9,629 bases of DNA from an uncultured Clostridia bacterium (GTDB lineage: Bacteria; Bacillota; Clostridia; Christensenellales; UBA1242): the NCBI GenBank assembly GCA_944376785.1, contig CALWDV010000044.1, positions 1-9,629 of the forward strand, written 5' to 3'. Positions 1 through 7,047 of the stretch are shown one piece after another; position 1 is the stretch's first letter, and the number at the start of each line of letters is the position of its first letter. The position numbers and the translations under genes are program-made. The notes below the pieces were generated by a model. It had not been told where the DNA came from, did not search any database, and saw only the letters and a program-made list of their open reading frames with translations.

Positions 1-123
1 AAGCAGATAGAAAAAATATCTTTTCTTCTTGCTCATGATTTAAAAACCTTTGCCGAAACAAACGGCAACTTTTCAAATCTATCAGCAAATACTGTCTATA
101 CACATTTGCAAAACAATCAATAA
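1..123 (+). CDS. 3' end of an unrecognised gene (40 codons)
   Basis: Frame 1 is open from the first base and ends at TAA (121-123), giving the last 40 residues of a protein that begins outside the window. The piece is polar, with an amphipathic helix-like start (IEKISFLLAHDL), and ends in LQNNQ. I recognise no family. It is followed at once by a hairpin with a T-rich tail, as expected for the end of a transcription unit. The next gene has its own strong promoter, so this gene is probably not in its operon. That it is coding at all rests only on the open frame and the position of the hairpin. Confidence 0.5.
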   Translation, partial: KQIEKISFLLAHDLKTFAETNGNFSNLSANTVYTHLQNNQ

Positions 124-130
124 AACATAA

Positions 131-167
131 TGAGAAGAAGTTGAAATATACTTCTTCTTCTTTGTAT
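131..167 (+). terminator. possible intrinsic terminator of the upstream gene
   Basis: A purine/pyrimidine hairpin: GAGAAGAAGT (132-141) pairs with ACTTCTTCT (150-158) plus a terminal G-T pair at 159, leaving an 8-nt loop. The tail (TCTTTGTATTGT) is T-rich but not a clean T-run, so the terminator may be weak. It starts 8 bases after the stop codon of the upstream gene. Confidence 0.5.
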
Positions 168-210
168 TGTATATTCAATTTGTATTGAATACGCTTGACA
201 ATACAATACA
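163..210. promoter_or_regulatory. candidate operator: four TGTATTG half-sites over the promoter
   Basis: TGTATTG occurs at 163-169 and 181-187, and its reverse complement CAATACA at 199-205 and 204-210. The outer arms TGTATTGTAT (163-172) and ATACAATACA (201-210) are perfect inverted repeats. The inner pair forms TTGTATTG-N11-CAATACAA (180-187/199-206). The right-hand sites overlap the -35 box and spacer of the promoter, where a bound repressor would block RNA polymerase. The obvious candidate regulator is the winged-helix-like product of the next gene. That assignment is an inference. Single half-sites also occur by chance elsewhere in this AT-rich window (2252-2260, 6267-6275), but not clustered. 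Confidence 0.55.
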
Positions 211-223
211 CATGTGATATAAT
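195..223 (+). promoter_or_regulatory. consensus sigma-A promoter of the two-gene operon
   Basis: A perfect -35 box TTGACA (195-200), a 17-bp spacer and a perfect -10 box TATAAT (218-223), with the TG of an extended -10 at 215-216. Transcription should start near 230, giving a leader of about 20 bases. A promoter this strong on an accessory operon normally needs repression, which fits the half-sites overlapping it. Confidence 0.85.
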
Positions 224-248
224 TCAATGTATACAAAGGAGAACAGTT

Positions 249-827
249 ATGGATTTAAAAGAAAAAATAGACATGTTAAACGAAATATTGGATACTATAA
301 AAAAGTATCCTGAAAACTTGCAGGAAAAAGTTTTTGATTTTTTATTGGATAATCAAATAAATACAAACAATCAAGAAGCTGGTTCCGACAACATTCAACA
401 AGGTGATATAAATGATGATAAAATAACAACATCAAGTAAAAAGAAAAAAAAGAAAGCGACTACTACAACCTCTTATACAAACAGCTATAAACCCCAACTG
501 GTAAAAAATTTAAACTTGCGTCCAGATAATACAAAAACATTAGCTCAGTTTTTTGAAGAAAAATGTCCAGAAGGAAACATACAGAATTCTGCTGTTATGA
601 CATATTATCTTGAAAAGGTATTAAATATTGATCCTATTACTCCCGACCACATTTTTACTTGTTATATGGAACTTGGTAAAAAAATTCCAGCAGTAATAAT
701 ACAGAATTTAAGAGATTGTAGCAGTAGCAGGTATGGCTATATTGATTTTAAAGATGGTAAAATTACAACATCTATAAAAGGTATTAACTTTGTTACTCAA
801 GACTTACCACATAAGGATAAGAAATAA
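249..827 (+). CDS. winged-helix-like protein with lysine-rich linker, operon gene 1
   Basis: 192 aa. The ATG at 249 is chosen because AAAGGAGA (235-242) lies just upstream. An in-frame upstream start at 195 would lie inside the -35 box. Residues 1-35 look like a helical hairpin; 36-82 are low-complexity and hydrophilic, with six lysines at 64-69 encoded by an A-rich tract. Residues 84-187 are a compact domain: LAQFFEEKCP, then YYLEKVL (119-125), ITPDHIFTCYMELG (130-143), a GYIDFKDGKI strand-turn (163-172) and a closing FVTQDLP (181-187). I take this as a winged helix-turn-helix-like fold seen in uncharacterised bacterial and archaeal proteins. It overlaps the next gene by one base (TAATG), so the two are translationally coupled. 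Likely a DNA-binding regulator or the sensor/antitoxin partner of gene 2. The function is inferred, not known. Confidence 0.8.
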   Translation: MDLKEKIDMLNEILDTIKKYPENLQEKVFDFLLDNQINTNNQEAGSDNIQQGDINDDKITTSSKKKKKKATTTTSYTNSYKPQLVKNLNLRPDNTKTLAQFFEEKCPEGNIQNSAVMTYYLEKVLNIDPITPDHIFTCYMELGKKIPAVIIQNLRDCSSSRYGYIDFKDGKITTSIKGINFVTQDLPHKDKK

Positions 828-1567
828 TGTATTCAAAAGATTTAATTGAAAATTTCGTTTTTGCGATAGAAAATTTTAATAATTTTACGCCTGCTAAACA
901 AATTGATTATTTTGCTTACTTTTTGCACTTGAATAACAATGATATTTTCTCTGCAAAAGATATAGAAAAATGTTTTGAAATATTAAATTATCCAAAATAC
1001 TCTAATATATCAGCTTATTTAAATTCAAATGTCAAGAATAAAAAATTTATAAAAAAATCTGCTGGTGTGTTTACAATCACAAAACAACTACAAGATAAAT
1101 TTGATGATGAATGTAATAATCGTAAAGCACCACCTCCATCTAACAACTTGTTTCCATTAGAGTTGGTAAAGGAAACAAGAGGTTATATTCAGGAAATTTC
1201 TAGTCAAGCCATATGTTGTTATGATCTTAAATTATTTGATGCCTGTTCGGTAATGTTAAGAAAATTAATTGAAACATTAATCATTGAATGTTTTGAAAAA
1301 CATAAAATAGATTACAAAATTAAAGATAAAAACAATGACTTTTTCTATTTAAGCGATTTAATCAATAGTATTTTAGCAGAACAATTATGGAATATAAGTA
1401 GAAATGCAAAACAAGGTTTTAAAAATATTAAAAATTTAGGAGACTTATCTGCACATAATCGTAGATTTTGTGCGAAACAAAGTGACATCGATAAAATAAA
1501 ACAAGATATACGGATTTGCATTCAAGAATTAGTTAACTTAATTGACTATAAGAATTGGAAACAGTAA
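827..1567 (+). CDS. winged-helix-like plus DUF4145/HEPN-like protein, operon gene 2
   Basis: 246 aa, starting at the ATG that shares its A with the stop codon of gene 1. AAGGATAAG (813-821) is the ribosome binding site. Residues 25-92 resemble the gene 1 domain: DYFAYFLHL, FSAKDIEKCFEILNYPKYSNISAYL, then a basic FIKK and VFTITKQLQDKF strand-helix end. A proline hinge (APPPSN, 101-106) leads to residues 115-240, an all-helical domain with YDLKLFDACSVMLRKLIETL (132-151) and LGDLSAHNRR (204-213). That pattern matches DUF4145-type HEPN domains, often found in RNA-targeting or defence proteins. The usual HEPN arginine 4-6 residues before the histidine (H210) is absent (lysines at 199 and 202), so RNase activity is doubtful. 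It may be the effector, or a scaffold, of a two-gene module. No signal peptide or membrane segment. Confidence 0.8.
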   Translation: MYSKDLIENFVFAIENFNNFTPAKQIDYFAYFLHLNNNDIFSAKDIEKCFEILNYPKYSNISAYLNSNVKNKKFIKKSAGVFTITKQLQDKFDDECNNRKAPPPSNNLFPLELVKETRGYIQEISSQAICCYDLKLFDACSVMLRKLIETLIIECFEKHKIDYKIKDKNNDFFYLSDLINSILAEQLWNISRNAKQGFKNIKNLGDLSAHNRRFCAKQSDIDKIKQDIRICIQELVNLIDYKNWKQ

Positions 1568-1638
1568 TCTTAATCCACCTATCACCAACATACACTTTAA
1601 AGTTAGAATTGGATAGCATTGGCTCCGCCAACAAAAAA

Positions 1639-1669
1639 GTAAGTCGACACCGACTTACGTTTTTATTTG
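1639..1669. terminator. bidirectional intrinsic terminator between convergent genes
   Basis: GTAAGTCG (1639-1646), loop ACAC, CGACTTAC (1651-1658): a perfect 8-bp stem. It is followed by GTTTTTATTTG on the plus strand and, read on the minus strand, by six Ts (plus-strand A-run 1633-1638). It can end the two-gene operon on the plus strand and the helicase gene, whose stop codon is at 1779, on the minus strand. Confidence 0.85.
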
Positions 1670-1778
1670 TAAATTAAAAATTAACTTTATCGACTCTTCT
1701 CAATTGCAATAATCCCGTTGTAATTAATTTGAAAATTTATAGCATGAATTAGTTTGTTATTAATTTTCTTGCAATAAA

Positions 1779-4700
1779 TTAAATATCATGTTTTTCAATA
1801 TTTTCAATTAAATATTCATACTCATTAACTTTAAACACATCACCGACTTTACTTTTTAATAAACATTTTGCTACTTCACAGTCTTTTGATAATTTAATCG
1901 CTGGATATGTAAGTTGAATTTCTTTGTCTGAAATATAATATCTACCCTCAACATCTTCGCCACTTATTGTGTAGATATTTATTGCTTCTTTTTTTGTAAC
2001 ATCTACATGTTTATAAAATTCTTGCTCTCTATGATCATCATCAAGTTTTTTTATTTTTGTTTTGTTATTTTTTTCTATATTGTATTTTTCATACAAATCA
2101 ACACCTAAAAAGTAATCTTCTATAAAGTTCCATCTACTTTCATTATCGGATAATTTTTCAAAGAAATATGTCATAAAATCAACTGACGAATAATGCATAT
2201 CCCTTATGGTATCTAATGTTTGGCTATGATAATCCTTTTTATCTAAAACTTTTTGTATTGCTTTTTCACTATTAATACGAATAAAAAATTCTGGCCTTTC
2301 TCCATTTTGTAAACTATATGTCACCAAATCAAATAGTTCCAAAATTTGAACAGCAACTAATAATAAATTTTTTCTCATTTTTTTATCTGCATCTTTAGTT
2401 GAATCAATTATAGATATTCTTTCTTTATCAAATAAATTATTATAGAAATAGGCTTTTATTTCCTTTTTTAAATCACAAATCATTCTATTATAATATGATG
2501 ATATCACATGATATTTATCGGTTTGAGAGTTATATTCGCAAAACTTAGCTTTTCCAAAAGTTGTGTTTCTATTAACACTTATTAGTATGTTTAATAGTGG
2601 ATCAAGCATACCTCTCATTTTGCGAGCACTTATTCCCTGATTTAATTTTTCACAAACTTTAACTGCCATTTCTTCAATGCTAAAGTGCTTTCCTGAAATT
2701 TTTATATCATCAAGAGTTTCTTTTATTTTGTCTAATATCAGATAAGATTTGTTACAAACAGAATTAAAATTTTCTCCATATTTGGTCTCAACTTTAAGCA
2801 ACATTCTATCTAAAAATGCACTTTTATCAATTCTTAATTCATTGAAGCCATGATCATCTACAGTAAAAAATTTACGTTTAAATGCTCCAAAAGAAAGACC
2901 TTTGTCCCCAAAATTGTTATATTTTTCCTCCCAACACTTCTTAAAATCAAAATCATAAACATCTCCTAAATATGAATGTGAACTTCCTTTTCCTGTCATT
3001 TTAGACAATTCTTTTCTATCGTATTTTTTATTAAGATATTTATAAAATCCTATACTCTTTACATAATCAAGTTTTGAGTCTGGAATAAAAAATAATCCTT
3101 TTGTAAACATACTTCTTGGTTTAAATATTAATGGTACATAATTTGTCATTTTTACAAAGTCTTTTTTTATCGCCAAAATGGTTGCTTTTAATTTATTCTC
3201 TATTTCAGCATCATCCTGTGCAACAAAAACATGGGCAAATTCTTCTGTTGAGATTAAAAAATTTCTTTTCTTGCATCGTCTATATTTATACAATATTTTT
3301 TGCAAAACACCAATAATATTATAGACTGTTATTTGAGACATACCATACAATTTATTTATATATCTAAAATCTTCTATATAAAAATCCGTTGCAGCTACAC
3401 CAATCAATTTTGGAGTTCTTGCAGCTCTGCCAATCTCTTGAACATAATCCGCCAAATTACCAGTTGGAGCAAAATGATATACATTGGTTATGTCAGGAAC
3501 ATCAATTCCCATTCCAAATGCTTTCGTTGCCAAAACCACATTTGATGTTCCTACTTTTATATTGTCAAGCGTTTCGTTTTTATTAGTTTTGTCTAACCCA
3601 CCATAATACTTACCTATTTTTTTTGTATCCAAATAATTATATATTTCATTTAATTTAGATACATATGGAAAATAAACCAAAGTTTTTTCGTCACTTTCCA
3701 AATATTTATTTATTGCTGATATTACCTTTCTATCTTTTTCCTCAGCGTATGCATGATCCTTGTTACAAACTCTAATGTCAAACTTTATATTTTTTCTTTT
3801 TACATTTCCTATAAATTCAATTGGTGACATATTTAAACTATCAATAATATCATGATACATATCCTCTGTTCCATTTCCAATAGTTGCTGTTGCCGTAAAT
3901 GTCGCTATTGGAAATATATGTTTTGAGTCATGTCTTAATTTATTTAAATAGTCTCCCAAATACCAATAATCAGGTCTGAAATTCTTACCCCACGTCGCAA
4001 CAGTATGTGCTTCATCTACTACTAAAAGCCCAATTTGCCTATCTCCAATAAAAGTTTTTATATCGCTATTACTTAATAAAGATTCTGGAGAAATATATAA
4101 AATGGAAATTCTACCACTTATAATATCTTCTTTTATTTTTTCTTTTTCAAAAGGAGTAAAATCCGAATTGATAGTTGCGGCGCATTTTGTCATTGGTTTA
4201 ATATTTTCAACTTGATCATTCATTAACCCTATTAGTGGCGAAATAACAATAGTTACTAAATTATTTTTTTCTGCCGCTAATATTGCTGGAATTTGAAAAA
4301 GAATAGATTTCCCAGCACCTGTTGGAGCAGTAACGAATATATCTCTAGGATACTGTCCCTCTTGAGCTTTCAATATGTTCTGATAAATTGTATCTATAAT
4401 TATACTTTGATTAATTTTTAAAATTTCATTAGTATTAAAAGGATCTTTATACATTTCTATATCAAAAAAATTATAGGTTTTATTTTTTCTGTGAAGAACT
4501 TCCAAATACTCTTCATAAAGATCTGGCAAATCAACTTTTATTAATTTTTCTTTTGTAATGACACTAACACCTAAAAAATTTAGAACTGAAACAAACTTTA
4601 AAATAGGAGATCTATCATTATTTTCTACTTTAAAATATGATATGGTATTACATTCATCATTTAAAATTTTATTAAAAATTCCAACTAAATTTTGTAAATT

Positions 4701-5276
4701 AGTGTTATCAAACACATCAATATTTTTCATATTATCTTTTTTGTATGGTATTAAATAAGTTGAGTGAGATATAAACAAACTAATATATGAATCCACAAAT
4801 TCAGGATCAATTTCATTATAGGAAATAACCAAATTTCCATTTTCATTTATACAACTTGAATATACCTTTTGCAAAAAATTACTTTCAGGTAAATCTTCAT
4901 CATATTTATTTATAATAAGATCATTATTTTGATTTATAAATCCTGGATAATAATTATTAAAAATCCCTATATCTATTACACAAATTTTATATTTATTAGC
5001 ATCTACAATACCGAAAAGGTTAAATTTAATAAGCATATACATTTCTTCATACAAACAATAGAGTGGAACATTCGATGCCAATCCTTTAATCGCATTTTCT
5101 AATAATTTCGTTTGTGAATTATCTAAATTATTTATATCCTTACTTAAATCCAAATTAAATATATGAGCACAATTTAGCTCCAATCTATCTATTATCGAAT
5201 TAAAACCTTTTAAAACATATATCGTATTTTGTTCTGTGATCTTTTGGTTTATTAAAGAACTTATTTTATCTATCAT
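1779..5276 (-). CDS. RecQ-like DEAH-box helicase with GreA/B-like C-terminus
   Basis: 1165 aa. The ATG at 5276 has AAGGAGTG six bases upstream. Residues 1-300 match no family I know. The superfamily 2 core spans about 301-640: Walker A APTGAGKS (317-324), motif Ia ISPLIGLMNDQ (345-355), DEAH (421-424), motif III TATAT (461-465), motif V around ATKAFGMGID (583-592) and motif VI QEIGRAAR (613-620). The sequence TWGKNFRPDY (428-437) is the RecQ-type aromatic-rich loop linking ATP hydrolysis to DNA unwinding. The long C-terminal region shows no clear RQC zinc cysteines or HRDC. Its end (about 1105-1160: AIKLS, VAKCLLKSKVGDVF, a final YEYLIENI) resembles the GreA/GreB C-terminal FKBP-like domain, which in Gre factors binds RNA polymerase. 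It is about twice the length of a housekeeping RecQ. With the ATPase upstream on the same strand, a role in phage or plasmid defence is more likely than routine recombination. The helicase call is firm; the defence role and the Gre-like domain are inferences. Confidence 0.9.
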   Translation of the reverse strand: MIDKISSLINQKITEQNTIYVLKGFNSIIDRLELNCAHIFNLDLSKDINNLDNSQTKLLENAIKGLASNVPLYCLYEEMYMLIKFNLFGIVDANKYKICVIDIGIFNNYYPGFINQNNDLIINKYDEDLPESNFLQKVYSSCINENGNLVISYNEIDPEFVDSYISLFISHSTYLIPYKKDNMKNIDVFDNTNLQNLVGIFNKILNDECNTISYFKVENNDRSPILKFVSVLNFLGVSVITKEKLIKVDLPDLYEEYLEVLHRKNKTYNFFDIEMYKDPFNTNEILKINQSIIIDTIYQNILKAQEGQYPRDIFVTAPTGAGKSILFQIPAILAAEKNNLVTIVISPLIGLMNDQVENIKPMTKCAATINSDFTPFEKEKIKEDIISGRISILYISPESLLSNSDIKTFIGDRQIGLLVVDEAHTVATWGKNFRPDYWYLGDYLNKLRHDSKHIFPIATFTATATIGNGTEDMYHDIIDSLNMSPIEFIGNVKRKNIKFDIRVCNKDHAYAEEKDRKVISAINKYLESDEKTLVYFPYVSKLNEIYNYLDTKKIGKYYGGLDKTNKNETLDNIKVGTSNVVLATKAFGMGIDVPDITNVYHFAPTGNLADYVQEIGRAARTPKLIGVAATDFYIEDFRYINKLYGMSQITVYNIIGVLQKILYKYRRCKKRNFLISTEEFAHVFVAQDDAEIENKLKATILAIKKDFVKMTNYVPLIFKPRSMFTKGLFFIPDSKLDYVKSIGFYKYLNKKYDRKELSKMTGKGSSHSYLGDVYDFDFKKCWEEKYNNFGDKGLSFGAFKRKFFTVDDHGFNELRIDKSAFLDRMLLKVETKYGENFNSVCNKSYLILDKIKETLDDIKISGKHFSIEEMAVKVCEKLNQGISARKMRGMLDPLLNILISVNRNTTFGKAKFCEYNSQTDKYHVISSYYNRMICDLKKEIKAYFYNNLFDKERISIIDSTKDADKKMRKNLLLVAVQILELFDLVTYSLQNGERPEFFIRINSEKAIQKVLDKKDYHSQTLDTIRDMHYSSVDFMTYFFEKLSDNESRWNFIEDYFLGVDLYEKYNIEKNNKTKIKKLDDDHREQEFYKHVDVTKKEAINIYTISGEDVEGRYYISDKEIQLTYPAIKLSKDCEVAKCLLKSKVGDVFKVNEYEYLIENIEKHDI

Positions 5277-5280
5277 TCTT

Positions 5281-5320
5281 CACTCCTTAGTATATCTATC
5301 GTGTTAATTTAATTATATCA
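5281..5320 (-). promoter_or_regulatory. extended -10 promoter and RBS of the helicase gene
   Basis: On the minus strand TGATATAAT (5320-5312) is a full extended -10 element, and AAGGAGTG (5288-5281) is a strong Shine-Dalgarno six bases before the ATG. No good -35 box sits 17 bp upstream, which an extended -10 can tolerate. The helicase can therefore be transcribed independently of the ATPase gene 146 bp upstream. I see no T-tailed hairpin in that gap, so read-through from the ATPase is also possible. Confidence 0.65.
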
Positions 5321-5422
5321 TAAATATTTTGTTTTTCTATAAAATTGTCTTTTTTTAATATTTTAATGAATTAGTTATCTTAACAATGATAAATTTTAAT
5401 GGTCAAGATTTTTATTACTTAT

Positions 5423-6598
5423 TTAAAATTCTTTTATTTCTTTTCTTAATAATTCTATTGATTTTTTTAAGTCTTCATCGTCATATTTTCTATCAACATT
5501 TTCAGTGTGGTCAGTTGCATTTCTAATATATGTGGGCAAAACTTCAATACCTAATTTTTCTTTATAAGAGTACTCATATTTGTTTAATACAACTTTTAAA
5601 TTATGTTTATATTTTTGTTTTAAATAAATGTCAACTTTTGCTTGATTACCGCCACACATTGATAAGAATTTTCCATACAATTGATTGTGATACTCGCTTG
5701 ATATGATACCAAATACCAAATATTGAATTTCTGCAACTGTTGTTCTATTAAGAACAGTATCCATCTTTGTTATGCTTTGACTTTTAATTTCATCATTATC
5801 TTTATATAATCTAACAATCAATGTATCTTCTCTATCAAAAATCGATTTTAATATATTTTCTGAATGGCTAGCAATAAATAATTGCAAATCTCTTTCACCA
5901 GAATTGTTATCTTGTAAAATATCTATGATAAATGGTATGATTTTTAATTGCCATTTTGGATGCAAACTCGTTTCAGGTTCATCTAATAAAATCATATCAA
6001 GATTTAATGAAACTCTGCTTCTTATTGTTTCTAATCGTAATATCAATTCTTGTTCACCTGAACTATATGTATCAACTTTGGGAATAGAAATATTCCCATC
6101 AATTGAAACTTGTTTTGATATATCATCCATTAATCTATCATATTTATTATTTAAAAATTCTTTAATTCTTTCATTATGAAAATCATTTACTTTTTCTACT
6201 AACATTCTATTATCATTAACAATGTTATTTTTATTAAGCGACATTATATTTGCCCCTTTATATCCATTTGTATTGTTAATATCAGTTATATCTTTATAAA
6301 TTTTTTTTCCATTTATTTTCTCTTTTATGTTATTAACTGCATTGCGAAATTTTATATCTTGAGCAACATAAATACTTTTATGCCCACACTGTCCACAAAA
6401 ATTAAAATTTTTTTCTTTATTAACAATGTATTTTGAAGTATCATACTTAAACAATTCTTTAAGTATAGTAGTTTTTCCACAACCATTTTCACCAACAAAA
6501 ATAATGTTAGAATATATTTTACCATTTTCTTTATTAAAAGATATTTTTAAATTTTTTAAAATTGGATGATCTTTAAATTCTATTTTTGATAACCTCAT
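5423..6598 (-). CDS. ABC-type AAA ATPase with C-terminal RNxxxH motif
   Basis: 391 aa, soluble. Walker A is GENGCGKTT (36-44), the ABC signature is SSGEQE (179-184), Walker B is MILLDEP (202-208) and the switch histidine is in ASHSEN (243-248). This is the OLD/RecF/SMC-like layout used for DNA-end sensing or nucleotide-gated effectors. A CGQC pair (C68, C71) between Walker A and the signature may hold zinc. After the ATPase core (from about 300) a helical tail carries EYHNQLYG (302-309) and LPTYIRNATDHTEN (354-367), then a run ending SIELLRKEI. R359-N360-x3-H364 fits the Rx4-6H motif of HEPN ribonucleases. No TOPRIM domain is seen, so it is not a complete OLD nuclease. The start at 6598 follows a G-rich site (GAGAGGGG) with short spacing. 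It lies upstream of the helicase on the same strand, and the two probably act together. The ATPase call is firm; the HEPN activity is inferred from a motif. Confidence 0.88.
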   Translation of the reverse strand: MRLSKIEFKDHPILKNLKISFNKENGKIYSNIIFVGENGCGKTTILKELFKYDTSKYIVNKEKNFNFCGQCGHKSIYVAQDIKFRNAVNNIKEKINGKKIYKDITDINNTNGYKGANIMSLNKNNIVNDNRMLVEKVNDFHNERIKEFLNNKYDRLMDDISKQVSIDGNISIPKVDTYSSGEQELILRLETIRSRVSLNLDMILLDEPETSLHPKWQLKIIPFIIDILQDNNSGERDLQLFIASHSENILKSIFDREDTLIVRLYKDNDEIKSQSITKMDTVLNRTTVAEIQYLVFGIISSEYHNQLYGKFLSMCGGNQAKVDIYLKQKYKHNLKVVLNKYEYSYKEKLGIEVLPTYIRNATDHTENVDRKYDDEDLKKSIELLRKEIKEF

Positions 6599-6600
6599 AT

Positions 6601-6631
6601 CCCCTCTCTTTTTATTAGATTAAGTATATCA
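6601..6631 (-). promoter_or_regulatory. promoter and RBS of the ATPase gene
   Basis: On the minus strand TGATATACT (6631-6623) is an extended -10 element. GAGAGGGG (6608-6601) precedes the ATG (6598-6596), with the last G only two bases from it, so pairing through GAGAG is likely. No convincing -35 box is visible. Confidence 0.55.
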
Positions 6632-7047
6632 CACTTTTTATAGAAATAAATAAATTTAGTTTATATTTAAAATTATAAATATAATTACAACTTAATTTTA
6701 AATATCCAAACAGTATTGAAATTAGATAAATATTAATAAAATTGTAACAGAATTTTAACTATCAGTTAAACCTGAACTTTGTTGGTGCCGCCACACTGTA
6801 CCCAGCTGAACACTATGAGTTTAGTTGGGTGTTTTTTGTGAGGTATAAATTAAAGAAAAATGTGAAAATTTTGAGTTTTATAAGATTTAAAATTTTCAAA
6901 CAAAATTTGCTTATTGTTTGTTTTATTGTTAATAGTTATTTTGTTTCTAAGAAATAGTAGTTTTTAACTTTAATTATTTAAAATAATAATATTTAATTTT
7001 AATTATTTGTTTAAAATTAACTTCAAATTTATTAATTGTTTTTATAA
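6632..7047. other. gene-free AT-rich stretch between island and chromosome
   Basis: I see no credible open frame on either strand; stops are dense and the sequence is mostly A and T. Its features are an isolated GC-richer segment (about 6779-6811) leading into a plus-strand terminator, and weak AT inverted repeats around 6863-6920. It marks the point where gene orientation and codon use change. Confidence 0.6.
6801..6837 (+). terminator. strong plus-strand terminator with no visible gene in front
   Basis: CCCAGCTGAAC (6801-6811) pairs over 11 bp, with two G-T pairs, to GTTTAGTTGGG (6819-6829) around a 7-nt loop. TGTTTTTT follows (6830-6837). The tail gives plus-strand polarity. The gene to its left is on the minus strand and starts at 6598, so the terminator ends either an unseen small RNA or a transcription unit interrupted or lost at this boundary. 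Confidence 0.8.

Noticed and set aside
195..248. An earlier in-frame start for operon gene 1 at 195, adding 18 residues
   Set aside because: It would lie within the -35 box, upstream of the expected transcript start, and has no ribosome binding site. ATG 249 follows AAAGGAGA.
438..458. Programmed slippage at the A-rich lysine tract of gene 1
   Set aside because: The tract is broken by G at several places and no alternative frame continues usefully.
1603..1630. tRNA-Ser-like 3' end (CTCCGCCA)
   Set aside because: No T-arm with TTCRA loop or remaining cloverleaf can be built upstream.
3131..3586. Three short plus-strand open frames inside the helicase gene
   Set aside because: They lie opposite the conserved helicase motifs V and VI and adjoining sequence, have no ribosome binding sites and no family features.
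4558..4758. Short plus-strand open frame within the helicase N-terminal region
   Set aside because: Antisense to a long coding frame with a clear start and domains; no own signals.
5326..5422. Terminator after the ATPase gene
   Set aside because: Only a weak ATCTTGAC/GTTAAGAT pairing with a 17-nt loop and no T-tail is present.
5904..6179. 91-codon plus-strand open frame opposite the ATPase gene
   Set aside because: It is the reverse of the ABC signature and Walker B region; its composition follows from that gene.
6760..6840. A riboswitch in the GC-rich segment before the orphan terminator
   Set aside because: I could not match the core bases of any class I know, and no gene follows for almost 300 bases.
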